38,210 nt of DNA, from positions 1-38,210 of the forward strand of contig JABDLF010000006.1 in assembly GCA_013003115.1 (NCBI GenBank), read 5' to 3'. Position numbers and translations under genes: made by a program. This DNA is from Gammaproteobacteria bacterium (GTDB lineage: Bacteria > Pseudomonadota > Gammaproteobacteria > Steroidobacterales > JABDLF01). Numbering within the stretch: the stretch's first letter is position 1; each line of letters opens with the position of its first letter. The notes under the pieces are model-generated. The model saw only the letters and a list, made by a program, of their open reading frames with translations. It had not been told where the DNA came from and searched no databases. Of this stretch, positions 1 to 8,394 are shown piece by piece.

Positions 1-849
1 CAGCACCACTTCCTTGTGGCAGCCGTGCCGCCGCCGGATGTTACGTATCAGCTCGAAGCCGCGCTGCTGAGCAGCAACCGCTACTTGCTGCGAACCGTTG
101 GCCCCACGCGCAGCGTTGCGCCCGGCGCAATGGAGAGCTTTCCCCAGACGTTATTCGTTGGCCCAAAGCTGCAAAACCAGCTCGAAGAGGTCGGGAAGAA
201 GCTGCCCCTTACCGTTGATTACGGCTTCACCACAATCATTGCGCAGCCGTTGTTCTGGGTGCTCAACAAAATTCACTCCTTAGTGGGCAACTGGGGCTGG
301 GCCATAATTTTGCTCACGATTCTGATCAAGCTGGTCTTTTACAAACTGGCAGAAACCAGCGGCCGGTCCATGGCAAAGATGCGCAAACTACAGCCGCGCA
401 TGAAGGCGCTGCAGGAGCGTTACAAGGACGACCGCCAGAAGCTGAGCCAGGCAATGATGGAGCTCTACAAGCAGGAAAAGGCGAACCCGGCGGCGGGCTG
501 TTTGCCTCTGCTCGTACAGATGCCGGTGTTTTTCGCGCTCTACTGGGTGCTGATCGAAAGCGTTGAGCTCAGACAGGCGCCGTGGGCCCTGTGGATCAAT
601 GACCTGTCTTCGCGTGATCCGTACTTTGTCTTGCCGGTCCTGATGGGCATCAGCATGTTCGCCATGCAAAAGCTCAACCCGCAGCCGACGGACCCGATCC
701 AGGCGAAGGTGATGTTGGCAATGCCTCTTATGATGGGCGCGTTCATGGCGTTCTTTCCGTCGGGGCTGGTTTTGTACTGGCTCGTCAACAACCTGCTGTC
801 CATCGCTCAGCAATGGCGCATCAACAAGGTCGTCGAGGCAGAGCGCTGA
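1..849 (+). CDS. yidC: Membrane protein insertase YidC (3' part)
   Basis: The frame is open from base 1, so the N-terminal transmembrane segment and most of the periplasmic domain lie upstream; 282 codons are present. YidC inserts proteins into the inner membrane, alone or with SecYEG. Visible family landmarks are the end of the periplasmic domain, the segment VDYGF followed by QPLFWVLNKIHSLVGNWGWAI, the cytoplasmic coiled hairpin (SMAKMRKLQPRMKAL, LYKQEKANP), the QMPVFFALYWVL helix, and FPSGLVLYWLVNN near the end. The hydrophilic-groove Arg of E. coli YidC (R366) aligns with Lys about 110 residues into this fragment, a charge-preserving change. The C-terminal tail is short (RINKVVEAER). In many gammaproteobacteria yidC is followed directly by mnmE; here a minus-strand gene lies between them. 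The identification is secure. Confidence 0.97.
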   Translation, partial: QHHFLVAAVPPPDVTYQLEAALLSSNRYLLRTVGPTRSVAPGAMESFPQTLFVGPKLQNQLEEVGKKLPLTVDYGFTTIIAQPLFWVLNKIHSLVGNWGWAIILLTILIKLVFYKLAETSGRSMAKMRKLQPRMKALQERYKDDRQKLSQAMMELYKQEKANPAAGCLPLLVQMPVFFALYWVLIESVELRQAPWALWINDLSSRDPYFVLPVLMGISMFAMQKLNPQPTDPIQAKVMLAMPLMMGAFMAFFPSGLVLYWLVNNLLSIAQQWRINKVVEAER

Positions 850-871
850 GCGCCGCGCCGGTTTCTCGCGG

Positions 872-2107
872 TTAGTTCCGTGGCACGTCTGCGAGCGCAG
901 TCACCACGTCAATTTCTCCTTCGAGCGTGCGGTGCACCGGGCAGCGGTCAGCGATCTCCAGCATGCGCTGGCGTTGATCCTCGTCTAGGTCGCCGTCAAG
1001 CGCGATACGCCGCTCAAAGCGATCAATCTTCCCCGCGGTGCTTTCGCAGTGCTCGCAATCCTTTGCGTGGATCTTGCTGTGCGTTACCGTCACGTGCGCC
1101 TCGCGCAGCGCCAGCTCCTTGTGTCGTGCGTACATGCCCAGCGTCATGCTGGTACAGGCGGCAAGCGCCGCCGACAGCAGATCGTAAGGGGAGGGGCCGC
1201 GGTTGTTGCCGCCATAAGACACCGGCTCGTCGGCCTGCAGCGCATGACCGGCGGCATTGATTTCTGTGTAGAAGCCGTCGCTACGGGTGCGCGCACGCAC
1301 GCCGGTAAGTGACGCATCGTCCTGCGGGCCGGGCGCTTGCGCGGCGGCCGCACCAACGTATCGAGACGCCCACGCCGCAAGCACGGCGCCCGCATAGAGA
1401 GAGTCGGCTTCTGCGCTCAGCAAGTGGTCGGTGTCATCAAGCGAAACGAAGCTCTTGGGGTGTAGCGCCAGCGCAAACAGCTCCGAGGCGTTGTCGATCC
1501 CTACAATCTTATCGGCCGGGGAGTGCATGATCAGCAGCGACCGGCGCAGGCCACGGACGACCGTGCTCATTTTTTGGCTTTCGAGATCGCCGAGAAATTG
1601 TTTTTTTATGGTGAAGGGCCGCCCGCCGAGGTTGACCTTTGCCGCGCCCGCGCGCCGAATTTCGCCTTCGCTGTCGGACACGAGGTGGGCGACATGCGCA
1701 GGGTCCGCCGGCGAGCCGATGGTAGCAACGGCCTGCGATTCGGGAATGCGTTGCGCAGCCTTGAGTACCGCGGTCCCGCCCAGGGAATGGCCCACAAGCA
1801 GGGTGGGCGCCTGACCGCGGGCGCGCAGGAAGTCGGCGGCGACGACGAGGTCATCAACGTTATGCGAAAAGTTGGTGTCGGCGAACTCGCCGGCGCTCTG
1901 GCCGAGCCCGGTGAAGTCAAAGCGCAAGACCGCAAACCCTGCCTGCGACAGCGCCCGGCTGATGTTGCGCGCCGCTTTTACGTTTCTGCTGCAGGTAAAA
2001 CAGTGGGCGAACAGGCAGGTGGCCACCGGCGCGCCCGACACCGGTTGCACGAGGTCGCCCACCAGCACATCGCCGGCCTTGTTGTTGAATGTAACTTTGC
2101 TGCTCAT
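872..2107 (-). CDS. Bifunctional alpha/beta hydrolase-OsmC family protein
   Basis: The protein has 411 residues and two fused domains. Residues 1-250 form an alpha/beta hydrolase with nucleophile elbow GHSLGG (Ser108), probable acid Asp199 (SPADKIV) and His228 (DTDHLL). Residues 270-405 form an OsmC/Ohr-like domain with the two expected cysteines, Cys318 (AACTSMT) and Cys389 (RCPVHRTL), which in this superfamily reduce organic hydroperoxides. The fusion occurs in many proteobacteria; its substrate is not known to me. I chose the ATG at 2107 because GGGGTAAC lies just upstream and the hydrolase domain begins there; the frame stays open to 2221 but that would run into mnmE. It lies between yidC and mnmE on the opposite strand, divergent from mnmE with a 79-bp gap and tail to tail with yidC (22 bp). 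Confidence 0.9.
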   Translation of the reverse strand: MSSKVTFNNKAGDVLVGDLVQPVSGAPVATCLFAHCFTCSRNVKAARNISRALSQAGFAVLRFDFTGLGQSAGEFADTNFSHNVDDLVVAADFLRARGQAPTLLVGHSLGGTAVLKAAQRIPESQAVATIGSPADPAHVAHLVSDSEGEIRRAGAAKVNLGGRPFTIKKQFLGDLESQKMSTVVRGLRRSLLIMHSPADKIVGIDNASELFALALHPKSFVSLDDTDHLLSAEADSLYAGAVLAAWASRYVGAAAAQAPGPQDDASLTGVRARTRSDGFYTEINAAGHALQADEPVSYGGNNRGPSPYDLLSAALAACTSMTLGMYARHKELALREAHVTVTHSKIHAKDCEHCESTAGKIDRFERRIALDGDLDEDQRQRMLEIADRCPVHRTLEGEIDVVTALADVPRN

Positions 2108-2186
2108 GTTGTTACCCCTTAATGGCCGCGCCGGCCCGGCGCCGTTAGTTCTGATATCTTTCGTCGGCACAGACCAGAGAATTCCC

Positions 2187-3566
2187 ATGTCCAGCCGCAA
2201 CGACCGCCCGTCAGATGACATTGATCACATGGACACCATTGTAGCGGTGGCGACGCCGCCGGGGCGCGGCGGTGTGGGCATCGTTCGCGTTTCCGGCGCG
2301 CGATCGCGATACATAGCGAAGCAGATCATCGGGGCGTGCCCGGCGCCAAGACATGCGGTATTCCGGCGCTTCGCAGATGCCGATGGCGCCATGATTGACG
2401 AGGGCATAGCGCTTTTCTTTTCAGGACCCAATTCGTTTACCGGTGAAGACGTGCTCGAGCTGCACGGCCACGGCGGACCCCAGGTGATGGATCTGCTCGT
2501 GCAGCGGGCACTGAAGCTTGGCGCGCGCAGCGCAGCGCCGGGCGAGTTTTCACTGCGCGCCTTCCTGAATGGCCGGCTTGACCTGGTGCAGGCAGAGGCG
2601 ATCGCTGATCTGATCGATAGCGGGTCGGAGCAGGCCGCGCGCGCGGCCGCGAGGTCGCTGCAAGGAGAGTTTTCGCGGCTGGTTCTCGAGCTTCTGGAGG
2701 CGCTTACGGACCTCAGAACTTACGTAGAGGCGGCCATCGATTTCCCGGACGAAGAAATCGACTTCCTTGCGGACACGGAGGTCTCCGCGCGACTCGCAGA
2801 CGTCTTCGCAAAGTTCGACTTTATCTCGGCGCAGGCTCAGCAGGGCAGGCTGCTGCGCGAGGGAATGCGCGTTGTCCTTGCCGGCCGACCCAACGCGGGC
2901 AAGTCGAGCCTCATGAACCAGCTTGCGGGACACGAGGCCGCGATTGTTGCAGACGAACCCGGCACCACCAGGGACGTGCTGCGGGAGGAAATCCAGATCG
3001 ACGGTATGCCGCTGCACATCGTCGATACGGCCGGGCTGCGAGACAGCGCGGACAAGGTTGAAAAGGAGGGCGTGCGCCGGGCCAGGGCAGAGGCAGCAAA
3101 CGCAGATCTTGTGCTGCTGCTGGTCGACGCAAGCGAGGAAGGCGCGGAAGAGCACGAGCAGCTCAGCGCAGCCCTGCCTGATGGCGTGCCGATAACCCGC
3201 CTGAGAAACAAGATTGACCTGAGTGAAGAACCGGCGGGACTTCAAAAGGCGCAGCCGCCAACGATAAACATTTCGGCAAAGACCGGCGCGGGCCTCAGCG
3301 CGCTGCGCGCGCACCTGAAATCAGTGATGGGTTACCGCGGAGCGGAAGGCGGCGCCTTCAGCGCGCGCCGTCGCCACACGGACGCGCTCGAGCGGGCCCG
3401 GCAGCATACGGCGGCAGGGCGCAGGCAGCTCGTAGAGGGCCGCGCGGGAGAGCTGTTGGCCGAGGAGCTGCGGCTCGCACAGCTTTCCCTGTCGGAGATC
3501 ACCGGCGAATTCACGAGCGACGACCTGCTGGGCAGAATATTCAGCAGCTTCTGTGTGGGGAAGTAG
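2187..3566 (+). CDS. mnmE: tRNA modification GTPase MnmE
   Basis: The 459-residue protein (E. coli MnmE is 454) acts with MnmG to place a carboxymethylaminomethyl (or aminomethyl) group on U34 of certain tRNAs. Visible are the N-terminal folate-binding domain ([19 protein letters not shown], residues 16-34), the central helical domain, and an inserted G domain with P-loop GRPNAGKSS (233-241), GTTRD (259-263), DTAG (280-283), NKID and SAKTG. The C-terminal FCVGK carries the conserved Cys456. The ATG at 2187 matches the usual N-terminal length; an in-frame ATG at 2229 is the alternative. No strong ribosome-binding site is seen. Its 3' end overlaps the convergent rquA by 26 bp. Its partner mnmG lies about 7 kb downstream on the same strand. 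Confidence 0.97.
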   Translation: MSSRNDRPSDDIDHMDTIVAVATPPGRGGVGIVRVSGARSRYIAKQIIGACPAPRHAVFRRFADADGAMIDEGIALFFSGPNSFTGEDVLELHGHGGPQVMDLLVQRALKLGARSAAPGEFSLRAFLNGRLDLVQAEAIADLIDSGSEQAARAAARSLQGEFSRLVLELLEALTDLRTYVEAAIDFPDEEIDFLADTEVSARLADVFAKFDFISAQAQQGRLLREGMRVVLAGRPNAGKSSLMNQLAGHEAAIVADEPGTTRDVLREEIQIDGMPLHIVDTAGLRDSADKVEKEGVRRARAEAANADLVLLLVDASEEGAEEHEQLSAALPDGVPITRLRNKIDLSEEPAGLQKAQPPTINISAKTGAGLSALRAHLKSVMGYRGAEGGAFSARRRHTDALERARQHTAAGRRQLVEGRAGELLAEELRLAQLSLSEITGEFTSDDLLGRIFSSFCVGK

Positions 3567-4326
3567 GTGCCCCCTGTTTGGGGCCAGGCCGGGAAAAGAC
3601 GGTCTTTTGGTACAGGCCGCCGAAGTACCGCTGTTTCTTAATTTCAAAGCCGTGAAGATCAGCATCGGCTTGTGCCGAGATGTCCCTGGCCCAGAAGTCG
3701 CTGGCGAAGGGCTCAAGCAGCCAGAAAACCAGGCCGGCAAAATAGCGAAACGGATTCCAGCGGGAAGGCCGGTGGTAGTCGACGAAAATAGTTTTTCCGC
3801 CCGGGCGCGTAACGCGCAGTGCTTCGTCAATGGTCGCGCGGCGCACCGCGTCCGGCTGCTCATGAAGCAGGAAGAAAACGATCACGTTGTCGAAATGCGC
3901 CGGGGCAAATGACAGTCGCGCCGAGTCCTGCAGGTGGAAGGCGGCGCTGCCGCTTCCGCCCATCTTGCGCCGCGTGTTCTCAAGCTGAATCGGCGCAACA
4001 TCCACTACGTCGAGCGTTGCGTCGGGGCCCAGGTGCGCGCGGAGTTGCTCTGTAAAGTCACCGTAAACACAGGCAACCTGCAGCGTTTTTTGCGATGCCC
4101 CCTTAGGCAGCTCAGCCAGCGCGGCGTCGCGCAGCCTGAAATAGTTGCCATACAAAATCAGGTTAACCAGCCACGGCCGATCGAAAAACCGCACTGCCCC
4201 GGGGCGCAGATAAGCCCACCAGTAAGCGTGCTCGAGGTAGTCCGGCATCTCGGCCGGGCGGGGGGCTTCGGTCTGGACCGGCTCAGGAAGAACATCATCC
4301 CTGACTCGTGCGGCGTCTCCATGCAT
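3541..4326 (-). CDS. rquA: Rhodoquinone biosynthesis enzyme RquA
   Basis: This 261-residue protein has a class I methyltransferase-like fold and matches what I know of RquA. RquA converts ubiquinone to rhodoquinone by replacing a ring methoxy group with an amino group, with S-adenosylmethionine reported as the amino donor. Diagnostic features are the N-terminal [16 protein letters not shown] and [11 protein letters not shown] segment (residues 35-62) and the non-canonical motif I VACVYGD (84-90) in place of the usual GxGxG. Later SAM-fold elements are DVVDVAP (107-112), [12 protein letters not shown] (145-156) and [12 protein letters not shown] (174-185). Rhodoquinone supports fumarate reduction at low oxygen, so the gene suggests facultative anaerobic metabolism. 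The ATG at 4326 has AAAGAG upstream; a TTG at 4332 is the alternative. The 3' end overlaps mnmE, and the 348-bp upstream region is shared with the HD-GYP gene. Confidence 0.9.
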   Translation of the reverse strand: MHGDAARVRDDVLPEPVQTEAPRPAEMPDYLEHAYWWAYLRPGAVRFFDRPWLVNLILYGNYFRLRDAALAELPKGASQKTLQVACVYGDFTEQLRAHLGPDATLDVVDVAPIQLENTRRKMGGSGSAAFHLQDSARLSFAPAHFDNVIVFFLLHEQPDAVRRATIDEALRVTRPGGKTIFVDYHRPSRWNPFRYFAGLVFWLLEPFASDFWARDISAQADADLHGFEIKKQRYFGGLYQKTVFSRPGPKQGAPTSPHRSC

Positions 4327-4539
4327 ACGCAATCATCTCTTTGTGGCTTTTGTTAAAACGACACCGGCAAGTTTCAATGATTACTTGTCAGGAAGCAAAG
4401 GGACGGCCGCCCGGGCCGATCCGGTGCCCGGCGTTTGTGCTGCCGCTGGTGCGCTGCGGGCCAACATCGAAAGCGAGAAATCACGAACAGGCCCGGGGCG
4501 CCTCGTGGCGCCAGTCCGCTGCCAGGGGGCATGGAAAAC

Positions 4540-4555
4540 TGTGACAAAGATCACG
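4540..4555. promoter_or_regulatory. CRP/Vfr-like binding site
   Basis: TGTGACAAAGATCACG matches the CRP consensus TGTGA-N6-TCACA in nine of ten defined positions. The symmetry extends outward: AAAAC on the left and GTTTT on the right are complementary. The site is centred about 127 bp upstream of the HD-GYP ATG and about 222 bp upstream of rquA, so which gene it serves is unclear. Confidence 0.55.
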
Positions 4556-4612
4556 TTTTGGGCGCCGCAGCGCCCTGCGCCGCCTAAAGCAGCGCGCTAA
4601 TTATGTGAAAAC

Positions 4613-4626
4613 TTGATGCCCATCAC
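4613..4626. promoter_or_regulatory. FNR/Anr-like box
   Basis: TTGATGCCCATCAC matches the FNR/Anr consensus TTGAT-N4-ATCAA in nine of ten positions. It is about 55 bp upstream of the HD-GYP ATG and about 290 bp upstream of rquA. An oxygen-responsive site would make sense next to a rhodoquinone gene, but this is only a pattern match, and the distance fits the HD-GYP gene better. Confidence 0.4.
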
Positions 4627-4674
4627 ACCATCCGCGGCGTATTTCCAAGACTATTGGCTGCAATCAGGCACTCC

Positions 4675-5916
4675 ATGCGGGACGAGCAATTGGAATCGGA
4701 AAAATTCAACCCGGAGAACACGGTCATCTTAAGTCCCGACGATCTTAAGATTGGCATGTATGTCTCCTATCTCGATCGCCCCTGGACGGAGACGGACTTC
4801 CCTTTCCGCGGTTTCCGCGTCAACTCTGACGATGAGCTGCGGCAGCTGCGAGACAACTGCGAGTACGTGTTCGTTGACCCCCAGCGCGGAGACCAGAAGA
4901 CTGGCTATCAGCAGTTCTTCGAAGCCAAGGCCCGTACCGCGGAGCTGGATCGCAAAGCCGAGGACGAGGCCCCAAGGGATTACAACGACAAGCACCCAAC
5001 TGAACGAGAGTTTCGCGCGGCCAAGGCCGCTCACGCTGCGTTTCGTTCGGCAGTGGTCAACGCCTTTGAGCTTGCGCGCGTAGGAAGCCTTCAGGATCTG
5101 GCAAGGCTGAAAGCAGCAGCAGAGGATCTCGTCGATAGCGTTATTCGGATGCCCGACGCCCTGATCTATCTTGTCAGAACACAGGCGAGCGGGGATTACC
5201 TGTATCGGCACGCCGTGGCCTGTGCGGTCATGTGCGCGGCCATGGGCCGAGAGATTGGCCTGCCCCGGGGCTCTTTGATCACGCTTGCTCTGGGCGGTGC
5301 GCTGCTTGATATTGGCAAGACGCGTACGCCAAGCGATCTGCTACAGCGAACAAGCGCGCTGACGCTGTCGTCGGGAGAGCTTCACCAGCTGCGCCGGCAC
5401 GTTGGCTACAGCCTCGAAATAATTTCCAACGCCGACCCGGACAACAGCCAGCTGGCTGAGCTGGTGGCATCGCACCACGAGCGCCACAACGGCTCAGGCT
5501 ATCCAAATGGCCTCGCGGCTAACAGCATTCCGCTGCTCGGTCGGATTGCCGCCATCGTGGATATGTATGACGCGATGATAAGTGAGCGTAGCTACGGTCG
5601 CCGGGCAACGCCGTACGAAGCCATTCGCTATCTGAAATCTCAGCGTGGCGAGGACTTTGAAGGGCAGCTTGTAAACGATTTCGCTTTGGCCTTCGGTTAC
5701 TATCCCACGGGGTCTCTTGTCGAATTGTCTGATGGCCAGGTTGGTTTCGTGATTCAGCAAAACCAGGCGGCGCAACTTCAGCCAAGGGTTTACGTGGTGA
5801 TGGACGCCAAAGGCAAGCGACCGCAGGAGTTCCTGACGGTGGATCTCTCAACCTCCTCGCAGAATGTGATGATCAAAAAATGCCTGAAGGCCGGTAGCTA
5901 CGGCATAGAATTCTGA
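4675..5916 (+). CDS. DUF3391 / degenerate HD-GYP domain protein
   Basis: The 413-residue protein has an N-terminal DUF3391-type domain (LKIGMYVSYLDRPW, residues 24-37) and a C-terminal HD-GYP domain, the family of cyclic-di-GMP phosphodiesterases. His179, His242, the pair His267-His268, the GSGYP motif (273-277) and DMYDA (296-300) are present. The signature HD dyad reads Leu211-Asp212 (GALLDIGK), so one metal-binding histidine is missing, and the usual HDG before GYP reads HNG (Asn272). Catalysis may be lost or altered, leaving a c-di-GMP receptor or interaction role. I chose the ATG at 4675; TTG at 4654 is in frame, and neither has a strong ribosome-binding site. CRP-like and FNR-like boxes lie upstream, and a terminator follows at 5971-5999. 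Confidence 0.88.
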   Translation: MRDEQLESEKFNPENTVILSPDDLKIGMYVSYLDRPWTETDFPFRGFRVNSDDELRQLRDNCEYVFVDPQRGDQKTGYQQFFEAKARTAELDRKAEDEAPRDYNDKHPTEREFRAAKAAHAAFRSAVVNAFELARVGSLQDLARLKAAAEDLVDSVIRMPDALIYLVRTQASGDYLYRHAVACAVMCAAMGREIGLPRGSLITLALGGALLDIGKTRTPSDLLQRTSALTLSSGELHQLRRHVGYSLEIISNADPDNSQLAELVASHHERHNGSGYPNGLAANSIPLLGRIAAIVDMYDAMISERSYGRRATPYEAIRYLKSQRGEDFEGQLVNDFALAFGYYPTGSLVELSDGQVGFVIQQNQAAQLQPRVYVVMDAKGKRPQEFLTVDLSTSSQNVMIKKCLKAGSYGIEF

Positions 5917-5970
5917 TTCGTCTGCCGTACTGCCGCCCGCCGCGGTCCCGCATTCCCGGTTTGTGATAAA

Positions 5971-5999
5971 AGCCTGCCTTCGCAGGTCTTCTTGTTTTT
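5971..5999 (+). terminator. Probable rho-independent terminator of the HD-GYP gene
   Basis: CCTGC-CTTC-GCAGG forms a 5-bp stem with a 4-base loop, followed by TCTTCTTGTTTTT. It sits 55 bp after the HD-GYP stop codon and before the DoxX gene. The stem is short but the T-rich tail is clear. Confidence 0.6.
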
Positions 6000-6057
6000 G
6001 AGCACAAGACTCTGCGGCCTTGTCGCCGCGGGGCGTATCACCACCTGGGGGCTACAA

Positions 6058-6462
6058 ATGAACAACAAAGGGTTTTTGTTTGACAACGCACACTTTCTAT
6101 TGCGCTTTGTGATAGCCAGCGTTTTTCTCTTCCACGGAGTCGGCAAGCTGGTGGATGTCGGCGGTTTTGCCCAGATGATGGGGATGCATATCGGCGTCGC
6201 GTGGCTGGTTACCCTGGCCGAGGTTCTCGGCGGTCTTGGCATTATTGTTGGTGCCTTTTTAAGGAATGATCTCGTTACGCGCCTCGCGGGGGCGGCCATC
6301 GTGCCGGTGATGGCCGGTGCCATTGCGCTGGTTCACTGGCCGCGCTGGAGCTTTACGCCTTCGGAGTCCCACCCCATGGGCGGCATGGAGTTTCAGGTAA
6401 GCCTGCTGCTAATTGGCTTGTACTTCGCGATTGTCGGTAACGCGAAAGCTGCGACGCAATAA
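6058..6462 (+). CDS. DoxX family inner-membrane protein
   Basis: This is a 134-residue protein with four hydrophobic segments (approximately residues 12-30, 45-62, 70-92 and 108-130) and the DoxX-type opening LLRFVIASVFLFHGVGKL. DoxX proteins are small integral membrane proteins; some are linked to quinone or thiol redox stress, but no reaction can be assigned here. The ATG at 6058 has a G-rich stretch about 4-9 bp upstream. It is preceded by a terminator, so it is probably transcribed alone, and it meets the permease gene tail to tail with a 22-bp gap. Confidence 0.85.
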   Translation: MNNKGFLFDNAHFLLRFVIASVFLFHGVGKLVDVGGFAQMMGMHIGVAWLVTLAEVLGGLGIIVGAFLRNDLVTRLAGAAIVPVMAGAIALVHWPRWSFTPSESHPMGGMEFQVSLLLIGLYFAIVGNAKAATQ

Positions 6463-6484
6463 GCGCCAGCGCTCCGGTCTTCTG

Positions 6485-7666
6485 TTAACCAAGAATCGCC
6501 TCGCGCCCGTAAAGGCGTGCGGCGAAAACGGTCAGAACGCAGGCCAGGGCCACGGTGCCGCCCGCAGAAATCCCCGCATGCACAAGGTTCAGCGGCTCCC
6601 CCTTCATCAGCTCGGTAATCAGCAGGTGCTGACTCAGGCTTGGCACCAGCATGAGCGGGGCGCTGGCCTTGAGCGCGTAAAGGCCGGCAAAAACAATGGG
6701 CAGAGTGGGCACCAGCAGCACAAACGAAAGATAGCTCTGCGCCTCCTTATAGCTGCGGGTAAAGCTGGCTACGAGGGTAAGCAGCGCGGCGCCAAACAGC
6801 ACAAAGGGCAAGACAACCAGGAAGGCCTTGAATACAACAAGTGGCCCGAAGTTTGCCGACATTCCGACCTCCTCCAGCGGCAGGTATCTCAGGCTCACCG
6901 CAAAGGCAACAAGGGTCAGCAGCAGCGAAAGAACCATGAATGCGCAGGTTGCGGCGAGCTTGCCCCCGAGAAGCTGCGCGCGCGATACGGGCAGGGTGAG
7001 GAGGGGCTCGAGAGACCCGCGCTCGCGCTCACCCGCCGTGGAGTCTATGGCGAGGTAGAGCCCGCCCATGAGCGTCGCAAAAAACAGAAAGTAGGTCACC
7101 ATGCCGAGAATCAGTACAGAGCGCGCACTTGGCGTGGACACATCTACCTGTTCAATTACCACCGGCAGCGAGACCGTCGGGCTGATGCCGCGGGCCTGCA
7201 GACGAAGGAGGGCGATGCGCTGTTGATAGGATTTCAACACAGAGGTAACACGACTAACGTCCTTGCCCGCGTCGCGGTCTGACTTGTCGGTAACAAGCCG
7301 CAGCATGGCAGGACTGCCCTTTAAAAAGTCAGCGGCAAATTTTTCCGGAATGACCAGCACGAACGCACGCTCACCGTCGCGCACGAGGTCCTCGGGCACG
7401 ACATCGACACCAAGCAGCAGCGGTTCCAGGTTGTTCTGGGACAGGAAGCTTAAAAGGTTCGGCGCGAACTCGGCGCCCAGCACGGGCACCTCGAGTGACT
7501 TCTCCGAGTCAGAGATGGCCATTTTCAGCGTCATGCTCATAATGACGGCGAAAAACACGGGACCGAAAAGCGGGCCGAAAAACAGCGCAGACATTAAGGT
7601 CCTGCGGTCGCGCACATTATCGACCACCTCTTTTACAAACATCGTCCAGACGCCGGCGTGATTCAT
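6485..7666 (-). CDS. ABC-2 type transporter permease (NatB-like)
   Basis: The 393-residue protein has one N-terminal transmembrane helix (about residues 24-48), a large extracytoplasmic domain (about 50-180), and five or six further helices after residue 185. It carries the ABC-2 family motif ERERGSLEPLLTLPVSR (about 215-231), where the cytoplasmic coupling element is found. This topology is typical of NatB/YhaP-type exporters, in which the permease pairs with a NatA-like ATPase. The ATG at 7666 overlaps the stop of the ATPase gene by 4 bp (ATGA), indicating translational coupling. The transported substrate is unknown; sodium export is only one possibility in this family. Confidence 0.88.
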   Translation of the reverse strand: MNHAGVWTMFVKEVVDNVRDRRTLMSALFFGPLFGPVFFAVIMSMTLKMAISDSEKSLEVPVLGAEFAPNLLSFLSQNNLEPLLLGVDVVPEDLVRDGERAFVLVIPEKFAADFLKGSPAMLRLVTDKSDRDAGKDVSRVTSVLKSYQQRIALLRLQARGISPTVSLPVVIEQVDVSTPSARSVLILGMVTYFLFFATLMGGLYLAIDSTAGERERGSLEPLLTLPVSRAQLLGGKLAATCAFMVLSLLLTLVAFAVSLRYLPLEEVGMSANFGPLVVFKAFLVVLPFVLFGAALLTLVASFTRSYKEAQSYLSFVLLVPTLPIVFAGLYALKASAPLMLVPSLSQHLLITELMKGEPLNLVHAGISAGGTVALACVLTVFAARLYGREAILG

Positions 7667-8394
7667 TCGAGGCCCTCCTCGCTGCCGATAGCCCTCACAA
7701 AGGCGTCTTCAAGGCTATCTTCGCCGGTGTTTCTGCGAATCTGATCAGGCGTGCCGGCGGCGACAACCCGGCCGGAACCGATGATGACTATCTCATCACA
7801 AAGCGCGGCAACCTCCTGCATAACGTGGCTGGAAAACAAGACACACTTACCCTCGTCCCTGAGGCGACGAATCAGCGTGCGAAGCGAGCGCGTTGCCATC
7901 ACATCCAGCCCATTTGTTGGCTCGTCTAACAGTATGTTTCTTGGTTCGTGCACCATGGCGCGGGCCAGCGCCACCTTGATGCGCTGCCCCTGAGAAAAGC
8001 CCTTGGCGCGCCTCGTCGCAAACTCGCCGATCTCCAGCATCTCGATAACGCGATCCGTGTTGCGCTTGAGGGCCGCCTTTTTCAGGCCATTCATGCGGCC
8101 AAAGAACTCAATATTTTCGCGAGCGCTCAGGCGCGGGTACAGGCCGGCATTATGTGGCAGCACGCCCATACGGCCGCGCACCGCCAGGGCATCGGTCATC
8201 ACGTCGTGGCTGTCAACGCTGGCCCTGCCCTTATCGGGCTTGATCAAGGTGTAAAGCACGCGAAGGGTCGTCGATTTGCCCGCCCCGTTCGGCCCCAGTA
8301 AACCGGTAATGCGCGCGTCGCGAGCCCGAAATGAAACGCCCCTGACCGCCCGCACCTTGCCAAAAGACTTGTGCAGATCCTGAACCTCGATCAT
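7663..8394 (-). CDS. ABC transporter ATP-binding protein (NatA-like)
   Basis: The 243-residue ATPase has Walker A GPNGAGKST (residues 34-42), a signature motif that reads FSQGQ (133-137) instead of LSGGQ, Walker B ILLDEPTNGLD (154-164) and the switch His190 (SSHVMQE). The Q-loop position carries His (LPHNAGLYPRLS). It overlaps the upstream hydrolase by 4 bp and the downstream permease by 4 bp, so all three are almost certainly one transcript. It should energise the ABC-2 permease encoded next to it. The exporter assignment is firm, the substrate is not. Confidence 0.92.
   Translation of the reverse strand: MIEVQDLHKSFGKVRAVRGVSFRARDARITGLLGPNGAGKSTTLRVLYTLIKPDKGRASVDSHDVMTDALAVRGRMGVLPHNAGLYPRLSARENIEFFGRMNGLKKAALKRNTDRVIEMLEIGEFATRRAKGFSQGQRIKVALARAMVHEPRNILLDEPTNGLDVMATRSLRTLIRRLRDEGKCVLFSSHVMQEVAALCDEIVIIGSGRVVAAGTPDQIRRNTGEDSLEDAFVRAIGSEEGLE

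Larger units (their letters stand above)
4327..4674. other. Divergent intergenic region, rquA / HD-GYP gene
   Basis: This is a 348-bp gap between two divergent starts. I see no convincing gene in it. It holds a CRP-like palindrome at 4540-4555 and an FNR/Anr-like box at 4613-4626, annotated separately. The GC-rich stretch at 4400-4530 shows no clear promoter hexamers by eye. Confidence 0.6.

Noticed and set aside
2108-2221. Longer N-terminus for the hydrolase-OsmC protein
   Set aside because: It would overlap mnmE and add residues with no hydrolase similarity, while ATG 2107 has a clear ribosome-binding site.
2550-3314. 254-codon minus-strand open frame
   Set aside because: It lies wholly within mnmE, whose GTPase motifs are complete.
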